A stretch of DNA of 64,000 nucleotides from Butyrivibrio sp. Lineage in GTDB: Bacteria > Bacillota > Clostridia > Lachnospirales > Lachnospiraceae. The notes under the pieces are model-generated. The model ran no database searches. It saw nothing but the letters and a program-made list of their open reading frames with translations, and was not told where the DNA came from. Position 1 is the first letter of the stretch, and each line of letters begins with the position of its first letter. This document shows, in pieces, positions 36,764 through 45,126 of this stretch. The DNA lies in the NCBI GenBank assembly GCA_015056565.1, contig SVGB01000017.1, forward strand, positions 16,428 through 80,427, read 5' to 3'. The translations under genes and the position numbers were made by a program.

Positions 36764-37606
36764 ATGACTGCAACTGCAAATGCAGCGCAACTTGAAAAAT
36801 ACAACAAACTCTTGTCCATTCTTTCTTCTTATGGAAGCGCCGCTGTGGCTTTTTCAAGTGGAGTGGATTCGACTTTTCTTTTATATGCAGCAAGGGCTGC
36901 CCTTTCTGACAAGGTGATAGCCATGACAGCTTCCTCCGGGGTGTTTCCTAAGAGAGAGCTGGAGGAGGCGCGGGGTTACTGTAAGCGCCTTGGAGTAAAA
37001 CACGTTGTCCTTAACATCAACGAGATGGAGATTGAAGGTTTTGCCCAGAATCCCAAGGATAGATGCTATCTTTGCAAAAAAGATCTTTTCCAGCATTTCC
37101 TTGAAACTGCCAAAAGCGAGAACATGGCTGTGGTTGTGGAAGGATCAAACCTTGATGATGAGGGTGATTACAGACCAGGACTTAAGGCTATCGCAGAGCT
37201 TGGCATAAAGAGTCCTCTTCGCGAGGCGGGGATGACCAAGAAGGATATCAGAAGTTTGTCCCAGTATTTTGGACTTCCTACTTGGGACAAGTCATCCTTT
37301 GCATGTCTGGCAAGCCGCTTCCCATATGGTGAGAATATCAGCGACCGCAAGCTCGATATGGTGGACAAGGCAGAGCAGCTGATGATGGAGCTTGGGTTTA
37401 AACAGTTCCGGGTTCGCATCCACGGTAATGATATCTTCCTTGCAAGGATCGAGCTGCTTCCAGATGATATCGTTAAGCTTATGGCAGAGGAGCTTAGAAA
37501 AAAAGTTCATGATGAGCTTCGGAAGATTGGATTTACCTATGTTTCTCTTGATCTTTATGGATACAGGGCTGGAAATATGAATGTGTTTCAGGAAGAGAAT
37601 GAGTGA
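36764..37606 (+). CDS. larE: LarE-type ATP-dependent sacrificial sulfur transferase (280 aa)
   Basis: The ATG at 36764 follows GGGAGG; the in-frame ATG at 36740 has no ribosome site. The PP-loop is SSGVDSTFL near the N-terminus, RCYLCKKDLF follows in the middle, and FACLASRFPYG holds the cysteine expected to be the sulfur donor in LarE. The family gives sulfur to the nickel-pincer cofactor precursor (with LarB and LarC) for lactate racemase-like enzymes. No larB, larC or larA is in the window, so a different sulfur acceptor is possible. It lies between metI and apbE. Confidence 0.88.
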   Translation: MTATANAAQLEKYNKLLSILSSYGSAAVAFSSGVDSTFLLYAARAALSDKVIAMTASSGVFPKRELEEARGYCKRLGVKHVVLNINEMEIEGFAQNPKDRCYLCKKDLFQHFLETAKSENMAVVVEGSNLDDEGDYRPGLKAIAELGIKSPLREAGMTKKDIRSLSQYFGLPTWDKSSFACLASRFPYGENISDRKLDMVDKAEQLMMELGFKQFRVRIHGNDIFLARIELLPDDIVKLMAEELRKKVHDELRKIGFTYVSLDLYGYRAGNMNVFQEENE

Positions 37607-37612
37607 GAATTT

Positions 37613-38698
37613 ATGAGATTTTTGAAGGCTCGTTTTAATATGAAAATGATCGTAGGCGCTGCAGTGGCTGTAATGTCACTGACAGCGCTTTCTGCATGCG
37701 CTTTTGGCAGGCCAGTGTTGAAGACCAGTAGCCTTTTTGCCATGGACACAATTATGGAGATCCAGGCAGCAGGTGATGAGGAGCTGCTTACTGGCGCAGA
37801 GACCATGATCCGTGACCTTGAAAAAAAGCTCTCGGTGACGGATGAAGAGAGCGAGATCTATGCGCTTAACAGGGATGGAGAGGCAGTTGTTTCCTCTGAC
37901 GTGGCAGATATCATGACCCAAGCTCTGGCAGTATGCGATGAGACCGATGGAGCTCTGGACATTTCTATCTATCCTGTGCTTAAGGCCTGGGGCTTCACTA
38001 CGGGCAGCTACCGGGTTCCTGAGGCGGATGAGATCGATGCTCTACTTGAAAATGTAGACTACCGAAAGGTGCAACAAGACACGGGGACGGTTCTGTTGTC
38101 TCCTCCCTCTGATGCTGAGGCTACGCTGGTTACCATCGCTCCAGGTATGCAGGTAGACCTTGGCAGCGTAGTTAAGGGCTACACAGGAAGTGCTATTGCA
38201 CAGTACCTGCGTGACAACGGCGTTAAGTCTGCGCTTATCAACCTTGGGGGAAACGTCGAGTGTATCGGTAAAAAGCCAGACGGGAACAAGTGGAAGGTCG
38301 CCATAAAGAGCCCCTTTGCTGACAGTAAGACTGGGATCTTTGGAGTTATCGACGCAGAAGATATGGCGATAATCACTTCCGGCGGCTACGAGAGATACTT
38401 TGAAGAGGATGGAAAGACCTATTGGCACATTCTTGACCCAAAGACTGGATATCCTGCTGAAAATGGTCTTGTGTCTGTTACCATCATTGGCAGCGACGGC
38501 CTAAGGTGCGACGGTCTTTCCACAGCTCTTTTCGTCATGGGGCTTGATAGCGCTATAGACTTCTGGAAACAGTCAGGGGACTTCGACGCTGTATTCATTA
38601 CCGAGAGCGGAGAAGCCTACATAACTTCGGGCATCGCAGACTCTTTTACCCTGTACAGCGAGTACTATGACGCTCCGCTCCATGTCCTCAGCCGGTAA
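37613..38698 (+). CDS. apbE: FAD:protein FMN transferase ApbE, lipoprotein, with repeat-derived insertion (361 aa)
   Basis: The lipobox is ALSAC (Cys29). The body has the ApbE pattern: MDTIMEI, LDISIYPVLKAWGF, MQVDLGSVVKGYTGSAI, ALINLGGNVECIG, and the late DGLSTALFVMG. It covalently attaches FMN to Thr/Ser of membrane redox subunits, typically RnfG/RnfD-like or secreted flavoproteins, outside the membrane. Residues 154-163 (QQDTGTVLLS) are encoded by a unit of the palindromic repeat family (38074-38100), and the segment from there to about residue 171 looks like extra sequence compared with the family. The frame is intact, so the gene is probably functional. Confidence 0.9.
   Translation: MRFLKARFNMKMIVGAAVAVMSLTALSACAFGRPVLKTSSLFAMDTIMEIQAAGDEELLTGAETMIRDLEKKLSVTDEESEIYALNRDGEAVVSSDVADIMTQALAVCDETDGALDISIYPVLKAWGFTTGSYRVPEADEIDALLENVDYRKVQQDTGTVLLSPPSDAEATLVTIAPGMQVDLGSVVKGYTGSAIAQYLRDNGVKSALINLGGNVECIGKKPDGNKWKVAIKSPFADSKTGIFGVIDAEDMAIITSGGYERYFEEDGKTYWHILDPKTGYPAENGLVSVTIIGSDGLRCDGLSTALFVMGLDSAIDFWKQSGDFDAVFITESGEAYITSGIADSFTLYSEYYDAPLHVLSR
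38074..38100. repeat. Single unit of the GACACGGGGACGGTTCT repeat inside apbE
   Basis: The 27 bases start ACAAGACACGGGGACGG and end TTCTGTTGTC. They match the outer part of the intergenic palindromes and are read in frame as QQDTGTVLLS. There is no second arm. This is the only copy in the window that lies in coding DNA. Confidence 0.9.
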
Positions 38699-38706
38699 CG
38701 ACAAAA

Positions 38707-38859
38707 ACATGACACGGGGACGGTTCTACTGTCAGCTTCAGCCCAGGGTCTTCCCCACCGGCAGCTTGCCCATTGGTCCGTGACGCGGGCCAATGGGCAA
38801 GCTGCCGGTGGGGAAGACCCTGGGCTGAAGCTGACAGTAGAACCGTCCCCGTGTCATGT
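38707..38859. repeat. Long palindrome P4 with a private inner segment (153 bp)
   Basis: Two perfect 70-bp arms (38707-38776 and 38790-38859) flank a 13-nt loop that can pair further (CCG/CGG). The outer 31 bases or so are the shared unit ending ACTGTC. The inner 40 bases or so (AGCTTCAGCCCAGG through CCCATTGG) are not found in the other copies. It lies 8 bp after the apbE stop and before the aldo/keto reductase gene. No gene is present in this 247-bp gap. Confidence 0.97.
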
Positions 38860-38945
38860 CCCCATTGACTACCGGCAGCGAAAGTAATAGAATTATGTAA
38901 ACGTTGTGGCAAATATAATTGTGCTAAATTGGTAGGAGAGTATCT

Positions 38946-40127
38946 ATGAAGTACAGGAATGACAGACATGGTGAGCCCATATCCATCCTTGGCTACGGAT
39001 GTATGAGGTTTACCACAAGTGGCGGTCGTATTGATATGTCCAAGACTGAGAAGGAGATCATGGAGGCGTACAATGCAGGTGTTAACTACTTTGACACTGC
39101 GTATGTTTATCCTGGCAGCGAGGCGGCTCTTGGTGAGATCCTTGAAAAGAATGGTATAAGAGATAAAGTAAATATCGCAACTAAGCTTCCTCAGTACCTG
39201 ATAGGAAGCAGGGCAGCAATTGATAAGTATTTTGATGAGGAGCTTCGGCGCCTTCGTACTGACCATGTGGACTACTATCTCATGCACCACATGACAGCCA
39301 TGAACCAGTGGGACAAGCTTAAAAAGGTCGGTATTGAGGACTGGTTCAAAGAAAAGAAAGCAAGCGGCCAGATCAGGAATATCGGATTTTCCTACCATGG
39401 AAATACTGAGGACTTCATTGGAATCCTTAATTCCTACGATTGGGATTTTTGTCAGATCCAGTACAACTACGTGGATGAGATCACCCAGGCAGGTGTTGAG
39501 GGCCTTAAGGCTGCGGCAGCCAAGGGGATTCCTGTCGTTATCATGGAGCCCCTAAGAGGTGGCAAACTTGTAAACCTCCTTCCTGACAAGGCAAAAGAGC
39601 TGATCGCATCGAAAGAGACCGGCTACACTCCGGCAGAATATGGACTTCGCTGGCTTTGGAATCAGCCGGAAGTTACCTGCGTTCTTTCGGGAATGAACTC
39701 AGTTGAGATGGTAAGAGAAAACTGCAGGATTGCATCTGATGCAGAGGCTGGAAGTTTTACAGAGGATGACTTTGACACCATCGCCAAGGTAAAAGAGATA
39801 ATAAAAGAGACTGAGCTTGTAGGATGTACAGGCTGCAGGTACTGCATGCCATGTCCAAGGGGTATTGATATACCTGCTCTGTTTAGAAGCTACAACCAGA
39901 CAGCTCTTGAGAGTAAGAGTGCAGCTCGTTTTGAATATGCTCAGACAGTAGGTCTTAAGAAAGAGCCTGCATTTGCTACTCAGTGTATTGGATGCGGCAA
40001 GTGCGAGCAGCACTGCCCTCAGAGCATCCCAATAAGAGAAAAGATAAAAGAGGCAGACAGAGTTGTTCGTCCTCTTCCATACAAGATCGGAATAAACATT
40101 GTCCGCAAGTTCATGCTCAGAGGCTGA
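38946..40127 (+). CDS. Aldo/keto reductase with C-terminal 4Fe-4S ferredoxin motifs (393 aa)
   Basis: The TIM-barrel AKR domain has ILGYGCMRF, YFDTAYVYPGSE (catalytic Asp and Tyr), IATKLP (Lys) and YYLMHHM (His). The last 110 residues carry two cysteine clusters, CTGCRYCMPCPRGIDIP and CIGCGKCEQHCPQSIP, which are bacterial ferredoxin-like sites. Such AKR-ferredoxin fusions are common in clostridia and are thought to link NAD(P)H or ferredoxin electrons to carbonyl reduction. The substrate is unknown. Confidence 0.9.
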   Translation: MKYRNDRHGEPISILGYGCMRFTTSGGRIDMSKTEKEIMEAYNAGVNYFDTAYVYPGSEAALGEILEKNGIRDKVNIATKLPQYLIGSRAAIDKYFDEELRRLRTDHVDYYLMHHMTAMNQWDKLKKVGIEDWFKEKKASGQIRNIGFSYHGNTEDFIGILNSYDWDFCQIQYNYVDEITQAGVEGLKAAAAKGIPVVIMEPLRGGKLVNLLPDKAKELIASKETGYTPAEYGLRWLWNQPEVTCVLSGMNSVEMVRENCRIASDAEAGSFTEDDFDTIAKVKEIIKETELVGCTGCRYCMPCPRGIDIPALFRSYNQTALESKSAARFEYAQTVGLKKEPAFATQCIGCGKCEQHCPQSIPIREKIKEADRVVRPLPYKIGINIVRKFMLRG

Positions 40128-40148
40128 CACATTTTGGATGTAAACTTC

Positions 40149-40202
40149 GCTCCCTATGCTATAATATGGCGTAGGGAGCTTTTGCTACGTGGCAAAAGCT
40201 CC
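40149..40202 (+). promoter_or_regulatory. Two overlapping hairpins and -10 box upstream of mgtC
   Basis: Repeat A pairs GCTCCCTATGC (40149-40159) with GCGTAGGGAGC (40169-40179) and has a perfect TATAAT (40160-40165) in its loop. Repeat B pairs GGAGCTTTTGC (40175-40185) with GCAAAAGCTCC (40192-40202). A and B share 40175-40179, so in a read-through RNA they exclude each other. If transcription starts after the -10, only B is in the leader. This could be an operator around the -10, or an attenuator. Confidence 0.5.
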
Positions 40203-40224
40203 TTGAAACGGAAGGTGAGAGCGT

Positions 40225-40923
40225 ATGACTTTACACGATTTTTTAATGTTCCTTCAGGGAACAGATCATATAGCAGTTGCCATAAGGCTCATCATGGCCA
40301 CGATATTTGGCGGCCTTGTGGGCTGGGAGAGAATAGTCACCCACCACAATGCAGGCATCAAGACCTTTGCCCTGGTGAGTCTGGGAAGTGCTGTGGCCAC
40401 AGTGCTGAACATATACCTGGCATATCTTCCTGAGCTTGAAGCTGACGTCAGCAGGATTCCAGCCGGAGTAGTAAGTGGTATTGGTTTCCTTGGTGCAGGA
40501 ACTATCCTTGTCACAGGCAAAAAACAGATCAAAGGTCTTTCAACTGCAGCGACCCTCTGGGTTACAGCCTGCATGGGAATGGCAATTGGCGCAGGATTTC
40601 TTAATGCCGGTATTTTGACATTTCTCCTTATCGTATTTGCCAATGTTGTCCTCCTTCAGATATCCGACAGGGTTGAGAACAACAGCAAGTACATGAGCAT
40701 CTACATTGAAGTTCCCAAGAACCGCGGTGTCAACAAGCTCACCAATGCCATCAACGAGCAGGGCTTTTCTATCATGAGTATGGAAAAGAGTAAAGAGAAG
40801 CCTCTCCAGAGCTCAGATGCAGGACTTATCATTGATATAGCTCTTGATAGAAAGAGATCTCACAAGGAACTTATCTCAATGTTTAATAATCTGGACTACG
40901 TCAATTACGTAGAAGAAGTATAA
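40225..40923 (+). CDS. MgtC/SapB family membrane protein (232 aa)
   Basis: About four or five hydrophobic helices in the first 140 residues, with FGGLVGWERIVTHHNAGIKTFALVSLGSA, GVVSGIGFLGAGTI and KGLSTAATLWVTA, the conserved MgtC blocks. A soluble C-terminal domain (about 150-232) follows, ACT-like in outline. MgtC proteins affect Mg2+/phosphate homeostasis and F-ATPase activity in pathogens; the role in commensal anaerobes is not established. A candidate leader structure lies just upstream. Confidence 0.9.
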   Translation: MTLHDFLMFLQGTDHIAVAIRLIMATIFGGLVGWERIVTHHNAGIKTFALVSLGSAVATVLNIYLAYLPELEADVSRIPAGVVSGIGFLGAGTILVTGKKQIKGLSTAATLWVTACMGMAIGAGFLNAGILTFLLIVFANVVLLQISDRVENNSKYMSIYIEVPKNRGVNKLTNAINEQGFSIMSMEKSKEKPLQSSDAGLIIDIALDRKRSHKELISMFNNLDYVNYVEEV

Positions 40924-40950
40924 AATGTATTGAAGGGACGGATCTATAAT

Positions 40951-42663
40951 TTGAACGGCAAGAAAAAAATACTCTCAAATAAACTCTTTTTATACCTGAC
41001 AGAATTCTTTGCAGGTATGTCAGTTATGGCGGTCGAGCTTGGAGCCAGCAGACTCTTAGCGCCGTACTTTAGCTCATCTCAGATAGTCTGGACTATCATC
41101 ATCGGAACCATCATGATCGCCATGGCTCTTGGAAACATCTATGGCGGAAGGAAGGCTGACAAGGACCCGGATCCGGGTAAGCTCTATCGAAGGATCCTTA
41201 TAGCGGCCATCTGGATCGCACTTATTCCGGTTCTCGGCAAGTATATAATCATTGCGATTTCAGCAGTTTTAGTATTTGCAGTAAACAGCAATTTCCTCAT
41301 CATAGCTGCTTTTGCAGCATGCATGATAGTGTTTGTGTTCCCTCTTTTCCTTTTGGGAACCGTAACACCAAGCCTTGCTAAGTACACCACGGATTCACTT
41401 GAAGACAACGGCAGGATCATTGGAACCCTTGGCGCTTACAACACAGTGGGCAGCATTATCGGAACCTTCGTGCCAACCTTCGTGACGATCCCTGCTGTTG
41501 GAACAGCCATCACATTCCTTATTTTTGCAGGAATACTTATGGCTCTTTCTATCCTGTACCTTGTAAGTCCCTATGATGAAGGCACAGTATCAGCTCAGGC
41601 AGGAGGCAGTGAAAACGGAAAAAAATCCCTGGCCAAGGGTGATGTCAGAAGAATTATAGCAGGTATGCTTATCTTTATCCTGTGCGTCATCTTTGGCCAT
41701 AACACAAGCTTTGCGTTCTGGGAAAATGACCTGACCTACGAGGGAGAGTCAGTCTACAACTACCTCCAGGTCAAGGAGACAGATAGTAGCGTCATCCTTT
41801 CAACCAATGTTTTGTTTGGCGTTCAGTCAATCCTTATGAAGGACAGCGCCCTTACAGGAATGTATTACGACTACGCCATGGCAGCGCCCTACATGGCTGG
41901 CATCAAGGAAAAAGAAAAGTCCGGTGAAAACCTAAATCTCCTTATCCTTGGCATGGGCTCCGGAACCTACGCAACCCAGCTCTCAAGGTACTTTGACAAC
42001 ATAAATGTTGAGGGAGTTGAGATCGACGACAAGATCACAGACCTTGCCCACAAATATTTTGAACTTCCGGATACTACTAAGGTCACAACCTACGACGGAA
42101 GGGCCTATCTTGCAGCAATAGACGGACTCTATGATGTGATCATGGTGGATGCATATCAGGACATCACCATTCCCTTCCAGATGTCCTCTGCAGAATTTTT
42201 TACCATGGTAAAAGAGCACCTTGCTCCCGGAGGAGTAATGGTGGTCAACATGAATATGTACAGTGACGGCGACGGCACTGGTTCAGGGGACGGCCTTGGA
42301 GATACCGCATCCATCAACACCTACCTTGCAGATACCATCAGTAGTGTTTTTGAGGATGTGGTCACAGTTAAGGTACCAGGCGCAACAAACAGAGAGCTCT
42401 TTGCAACTGACGATCCATCATTTATGGTAAGGCTGTCTGAGAACGTTGCTATGGAAGACAACGAGACCCTGAGGACTATGATGCAGAGAGTCCTTGATAC
42501 CTACGTAAGATACGACAGCACAGGTCATATCATGACTGATGACAAGGCTCCGGTCGAGCTTCTTGGAATGAGACAGATTGATTCCATCATCAAAAATGAA
42601 GTATCTTTTTATAAACAGGTATACGAGACCAAGGGGCTTGAAGGACTTCTTGAGCTTCTGTAA
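40951..42663 (+). CDS. Membrane-anchored spermidine synthase-like protein (570 aa)
   Basis: I take TTG at 40951 as start (AAGGGA at 40933-40938, slightly long spacing); TTG at 40930 is the alternative. The first 230 residues or so hold about seven hydrophobic helices with MAVELGASRLLAPYF, IGTIMIAMALGNIYGG and LGTVTPSLAKY, typical of fused MFS/spermidine-synthase proteins. The C-terminal Rossmann domain has LLILGMGSGTYATQL, VEGVEIDDKI and VIMVDAYQD. The aminopropyl-transferase activity is unproven for this class. It follows mgtC by 27 bp and may be co-transcribed. Confidence 0.85.
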   Translation: MNGKKKILSNKLFLYLTEFFAGMSVMAVELGASRLLAPYFSSSQIVWTIIIGTIMIAMALGNIYGGRKADKDPDPGKLYRRILIAAIWIALIPVLGKYIIIAISAVLVFAVNSNFLIIAAFAACMIVFVFPLFLLGTVTPSLAKYTTDSLEDNGRIIGTLGAYNTVGSIIGTFVPTFVTIPAVGTAITFLIFAGILMALSILYLVSPYDEGTVSAQAGGSENGKKSLAKGDVRRIIAGMLIFILCVIFGHNTSFAFWENDLTYEGESVYNYLQVKETDSSVILSTNVLFGVQSILMKDSALTGMYYDYAMAAPYMAGIKEKEKSGENLNLLILGMGSGTYATQLSRYFDNINVEGVEIDDKITDLAHKYFELPDTTKVTTYDGRAYLAAIDGLYDVIMVDAYQDITIPFQMSSAEFFTMVKEHLAPGGVMVVNMNMYSDGDGTGSGDGLGDTASINTYLADTISSVFEDVVTVKVPGATNRELFATDDPSFMVRLSENVAMEDNETLRTMMQRVLDTYVRYDSTGHIMTDDKAPVELLGMRQIDSIIKNEVSFYKQVYETKGLEGLLELL

Positions 42664-42705
42664 AATCGTCTTATAATATATGTAAAAGAGATTATGGGAG
42701 AAACC

Positions 42706-43185
42706 ATGCAGGAACCAAATGAAGTCGATTTGGAAAATAAATACAGAGACAAGATGAAGGCATGGATGATGATCCAGGTCATTGGTCAGACCAGCGTGAA
42801 TTTCCTCAATGTAAAAAAGCTTTCCAAGGAAATGAAGCTTTATCTGGCAATGCTCCTGGGGCAACCTCAATTTGATCACTTTAACGGATACGCCAATCAG
42901 GACGAGGCTATTTCTGATCTTATTGAGTTTGCTGAGTATTTCATTGACTCCTGCAAGGATTCCAAGTCCTACAGGGCTGCAATCTTTGGCACGATGTCCA
43001 TGAGTGATGCAGGAGCTGCAATGAGGCTTGCAGAAGATATTGACCAGATCACTGGCAGGATCCCCGAGAAGTTTGGGCTTGCTGAGTCCTTTGCTCCGGT
43101 CAGAAGAGCTTTTTTCATGGTATTTAAAAATAAAATATCAGGCGCAGAATCTATATTAAGTGAGCTTGGTATAGAGTATTTATGA
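42706..43185 (+). CDS. Unknown protein (159 aa)
   Basis: I do not recognise the family. The ATG at 42706 is preferred over 42694 because GGGAGA lies just before it. The sequence is mostly alpha-helical and soluble, with a conserved-looking start (VDLENKYRDKMKAWMMIQV), and no signal peptide or metal motif. It lies 42 bp after the spermidine-synthase-like gene and before the sensor diguanylate cyclase. It may belong to a Lachnospiraceae-specific family. Confidence 0.7.
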   Translation: MQEPNEVDLENKYRDKMKAWMMIQVIGQTSVNFLNVKKLSKEMKLYLAMLLGQPQFDHFNGYANQDEAISDLIEFAEYFIDSCKDSKSYRAAIFGTMSMSDAGAAMRLAEDIDQITGRIPEKFGLAESFAPVRRAFFMVFKNKISGAESILSELGIEYL

Positions 43186-43266
43186 TAGAATAGTACTTGC
43201 GCTGAACGTAAGGCGAACATAAACCATAGTTATTATTGCAAATCAACGACCGTATGAGGAGATGCA

Positions 43267-45126
43267 ATGATCAAGAATAAGAAACTGGTAGCTCTTTGCA
43301 CATATAGAATTTATGAACCAGGAGAATTTGCGTTCATTTCGGAACTTAACAGACTCCTGAGAGAAGAGGACTGTGCTTTTTTCATATATGCGCTCAATTC
43401 TGAGATAGGCAACAGTGGCAACGAGATTGCTGAGACTGCTGTCTTCGATGTTATTCCCTATGATAAAACTGATGCAATCGTGATAATGGATGAAAAGATC
43501 AAGAGCCGCAAGGTGGTCCAGAGGATCATTGACAAAGCCAAAGCTGCGGATGTCCCTGTCATGGTCATAGACGGAAACTATAAAGATGTTTCTTCTGTAT
43601 GGTTTGACTATGGCAAGGGCTTTGAGCGTGTTGTTGAGCATATAATTCAGGATCACAAATGCAAAAGGCCGCATATGATGGCCGGCAAGAGAAACAATTC
43701 TTTTTCCGACGAGAGAATCCAGATCTTTAAAGATGTGATCAAAAGAAATGGCATCGATTTTAATAACAACATGATCAGCTATGGAGATTTCTGGACAAGT
43801 CCCACTAGAGCTGCCGCTGTGAAGCTGCTTGAAAGGGAAGAACTGCCTGACTGCGTGATCTGTGCCAATGACATCATGGCTCTTAATGTAACTGATATCT
43901 TTATGTCTGCAGGGGTCAGGGTTCCTGAGGATGTTTTAGTTTCTGGTTTTGATGGCATCGAAGAAGCATTTATGTCAAAGCCTGGAATAACCACTTCCAA
44001 GTGCGATGGTACAGCCCTTGGAAAAAAGGTTATGGAAGTTCTTTTGCGTATGCTTGCAGGTGAACGCAATATAAAAGATTTCATTACTCCGGACTTTATA
44101 CCCAATGAATCCTGCGGATGCCCCAGAAACACATCAGTTACTTTCGACAGCATTTCTGCTCTTAATAACAACTTTTATCATCATCAGGATGATATCCATA
44201 TGCTGCAGGAACTTACCTACAAGGTAATGAACGACAACGACATTCCGGGACAGATGCGGTTCCTTAAAAAAGGTCTCGCGCAGAATGTCTGCGTTGTGGT
44301 TGAAGAGTCATGCTTTGACCTTGAGAAAAACTACTTCTTTGACGACGTTAAAGGCGGAGCCAAGATGGTGGTCTATGACTTCTACAAGGATGATGAAGCA
44401 CCTTACCCGTACAATCCAGAGGAAGTAATACCACATCTGGATGTGATCCTTAAAAAGGGCTTCCCTGTTATATTTAACGGCCTTGAGTATATGAATAAAT
44501 GTCCCGGGTTTGTATGTTTTTCATTCCCAGGCATCAATCTTATAAATTACACACAGACATCCGGGATTACCAACACCTTTGGAATGGCTGTGGGAGGATA
44601 TGTCACCAACAAGTACCAGAAGTACCTTCGTGACAAGCTTCAGGAGATGTATCAGACAGATGCTCTTACAGGGCTTCTTAATAGGACTGCATTTCTTGAT
44701 AAGATGGTCAGGATAAGGGAGACCCAGGCTAACGAAGGACGCAAGGTCAACATCATTGCATCTGACCTCAACTCACTAAAATATATCAACGACAACTTGG
44801 GACACCTTGAGGGTGACAAGGCTATTACCGCTGTGGCCCACGCTCTTAAAAAAGCCTGTCCCGAGGATGCACTTTGTGTTCGCACCGGAGGCGATGAGAT
44901 GTTTGCCTTTTTCTTTGGGGTCTACGACCTTGATAAGATCATGGCAAATGTGGACAAAATGCTGGAGGAAGCCACCAAAGAGCTTGGCTACACAGTTTCA
45001 GCAAGTATGGGGACATACACTACCTTTTTTGACAAGGACCTTAATTTTACTGAAGCACTGAACATTGCCGATGAGCATATGTACGAAAACAAGAGGCAAT
45101 ACAAGGAAAGAATGAGCAATGCCTAG
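43267..45126 (+). CDS. Cytoplasmic LacI-type sugar-binding sensor fused to GGDEF diguanylate cyclase (619 aa)
   Basis: Residues 1-290 have the Peripla_BP_3 fold of LacI regulators (KAADVPVMVIDGNY, PDCVICANDIMALNV, VRVPEDVLVSGFDGIEE) but no helix-turn-helix. No signal peptide is present, so the sensor is inside the cell. A linker domain (about 300-450) leads to GGDEF (about 455-619) with DALTGLLNRTAFLD and RTGGDEM. The active-site loop is GGDEM, so the usual final F is M; the catalytic acidic residues are kept. It should make c-di-GMP in response to an intracellular sugar-like ligand. Its end overlaps the next gene by 8 bp. Confidence 0.87.
   Translation: MIKNKKLVALCTYRIYEPGEFAFISELNRLLREEDCAFFIYALNSEIGNSGNEIAETAVFDVIPYDKTDAIVIMDEKIKSRKVVQRIIDKAKAADVPVMVIDGNYKDVSSVWFDYGKGFERVVEHIIQDHKCKRPHMMAGKRNNSFSDERIQIFKDVIKRNGIDFNNNMISYGDFWTSPTRAAAVKLLEREELPDCVICANDIMALNVTDIFMSAGVRVPEDVLVSGFDGIEEAFMSKPGITTSKCDGTALGKKVMEVLLRMLAGERNIKDFITPDFIPNESCGCPRNTSVTFDSISALNNNFYHHQDDIHMLQELTYKVMNDNDIPGQMRFLKKGLAQNVCVVVEESCFDLEKNYFFDDVKGGAKMVVYDFYKDDEAPYPYNPEEVIPHLDVILKKGFPVIFNGLEYMNKCPGFVCFSFPGINLINYTQTSGITNTFGMAVGGYVTNKYQKYLRDKLQEMYQTDALTGLLNRTAFLDKMVRIRETQANEGRKVNIIASDLNSLKYINDNLGHLEGDKAITAVAHALKKACPEDALCVRTGGDEMFAFFFGVYDLDKIMANVDKMLEEATKELGYTVSASMGTYTTFFDKDLNFTEALNIADEHMYENKRQYKERMSNA

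Noticed and set aside
38074..38100. apbE as a pseudogene disrupted by a repeat
   Set aside because: The inserted unit keeps the frame and all later motifs are intact.
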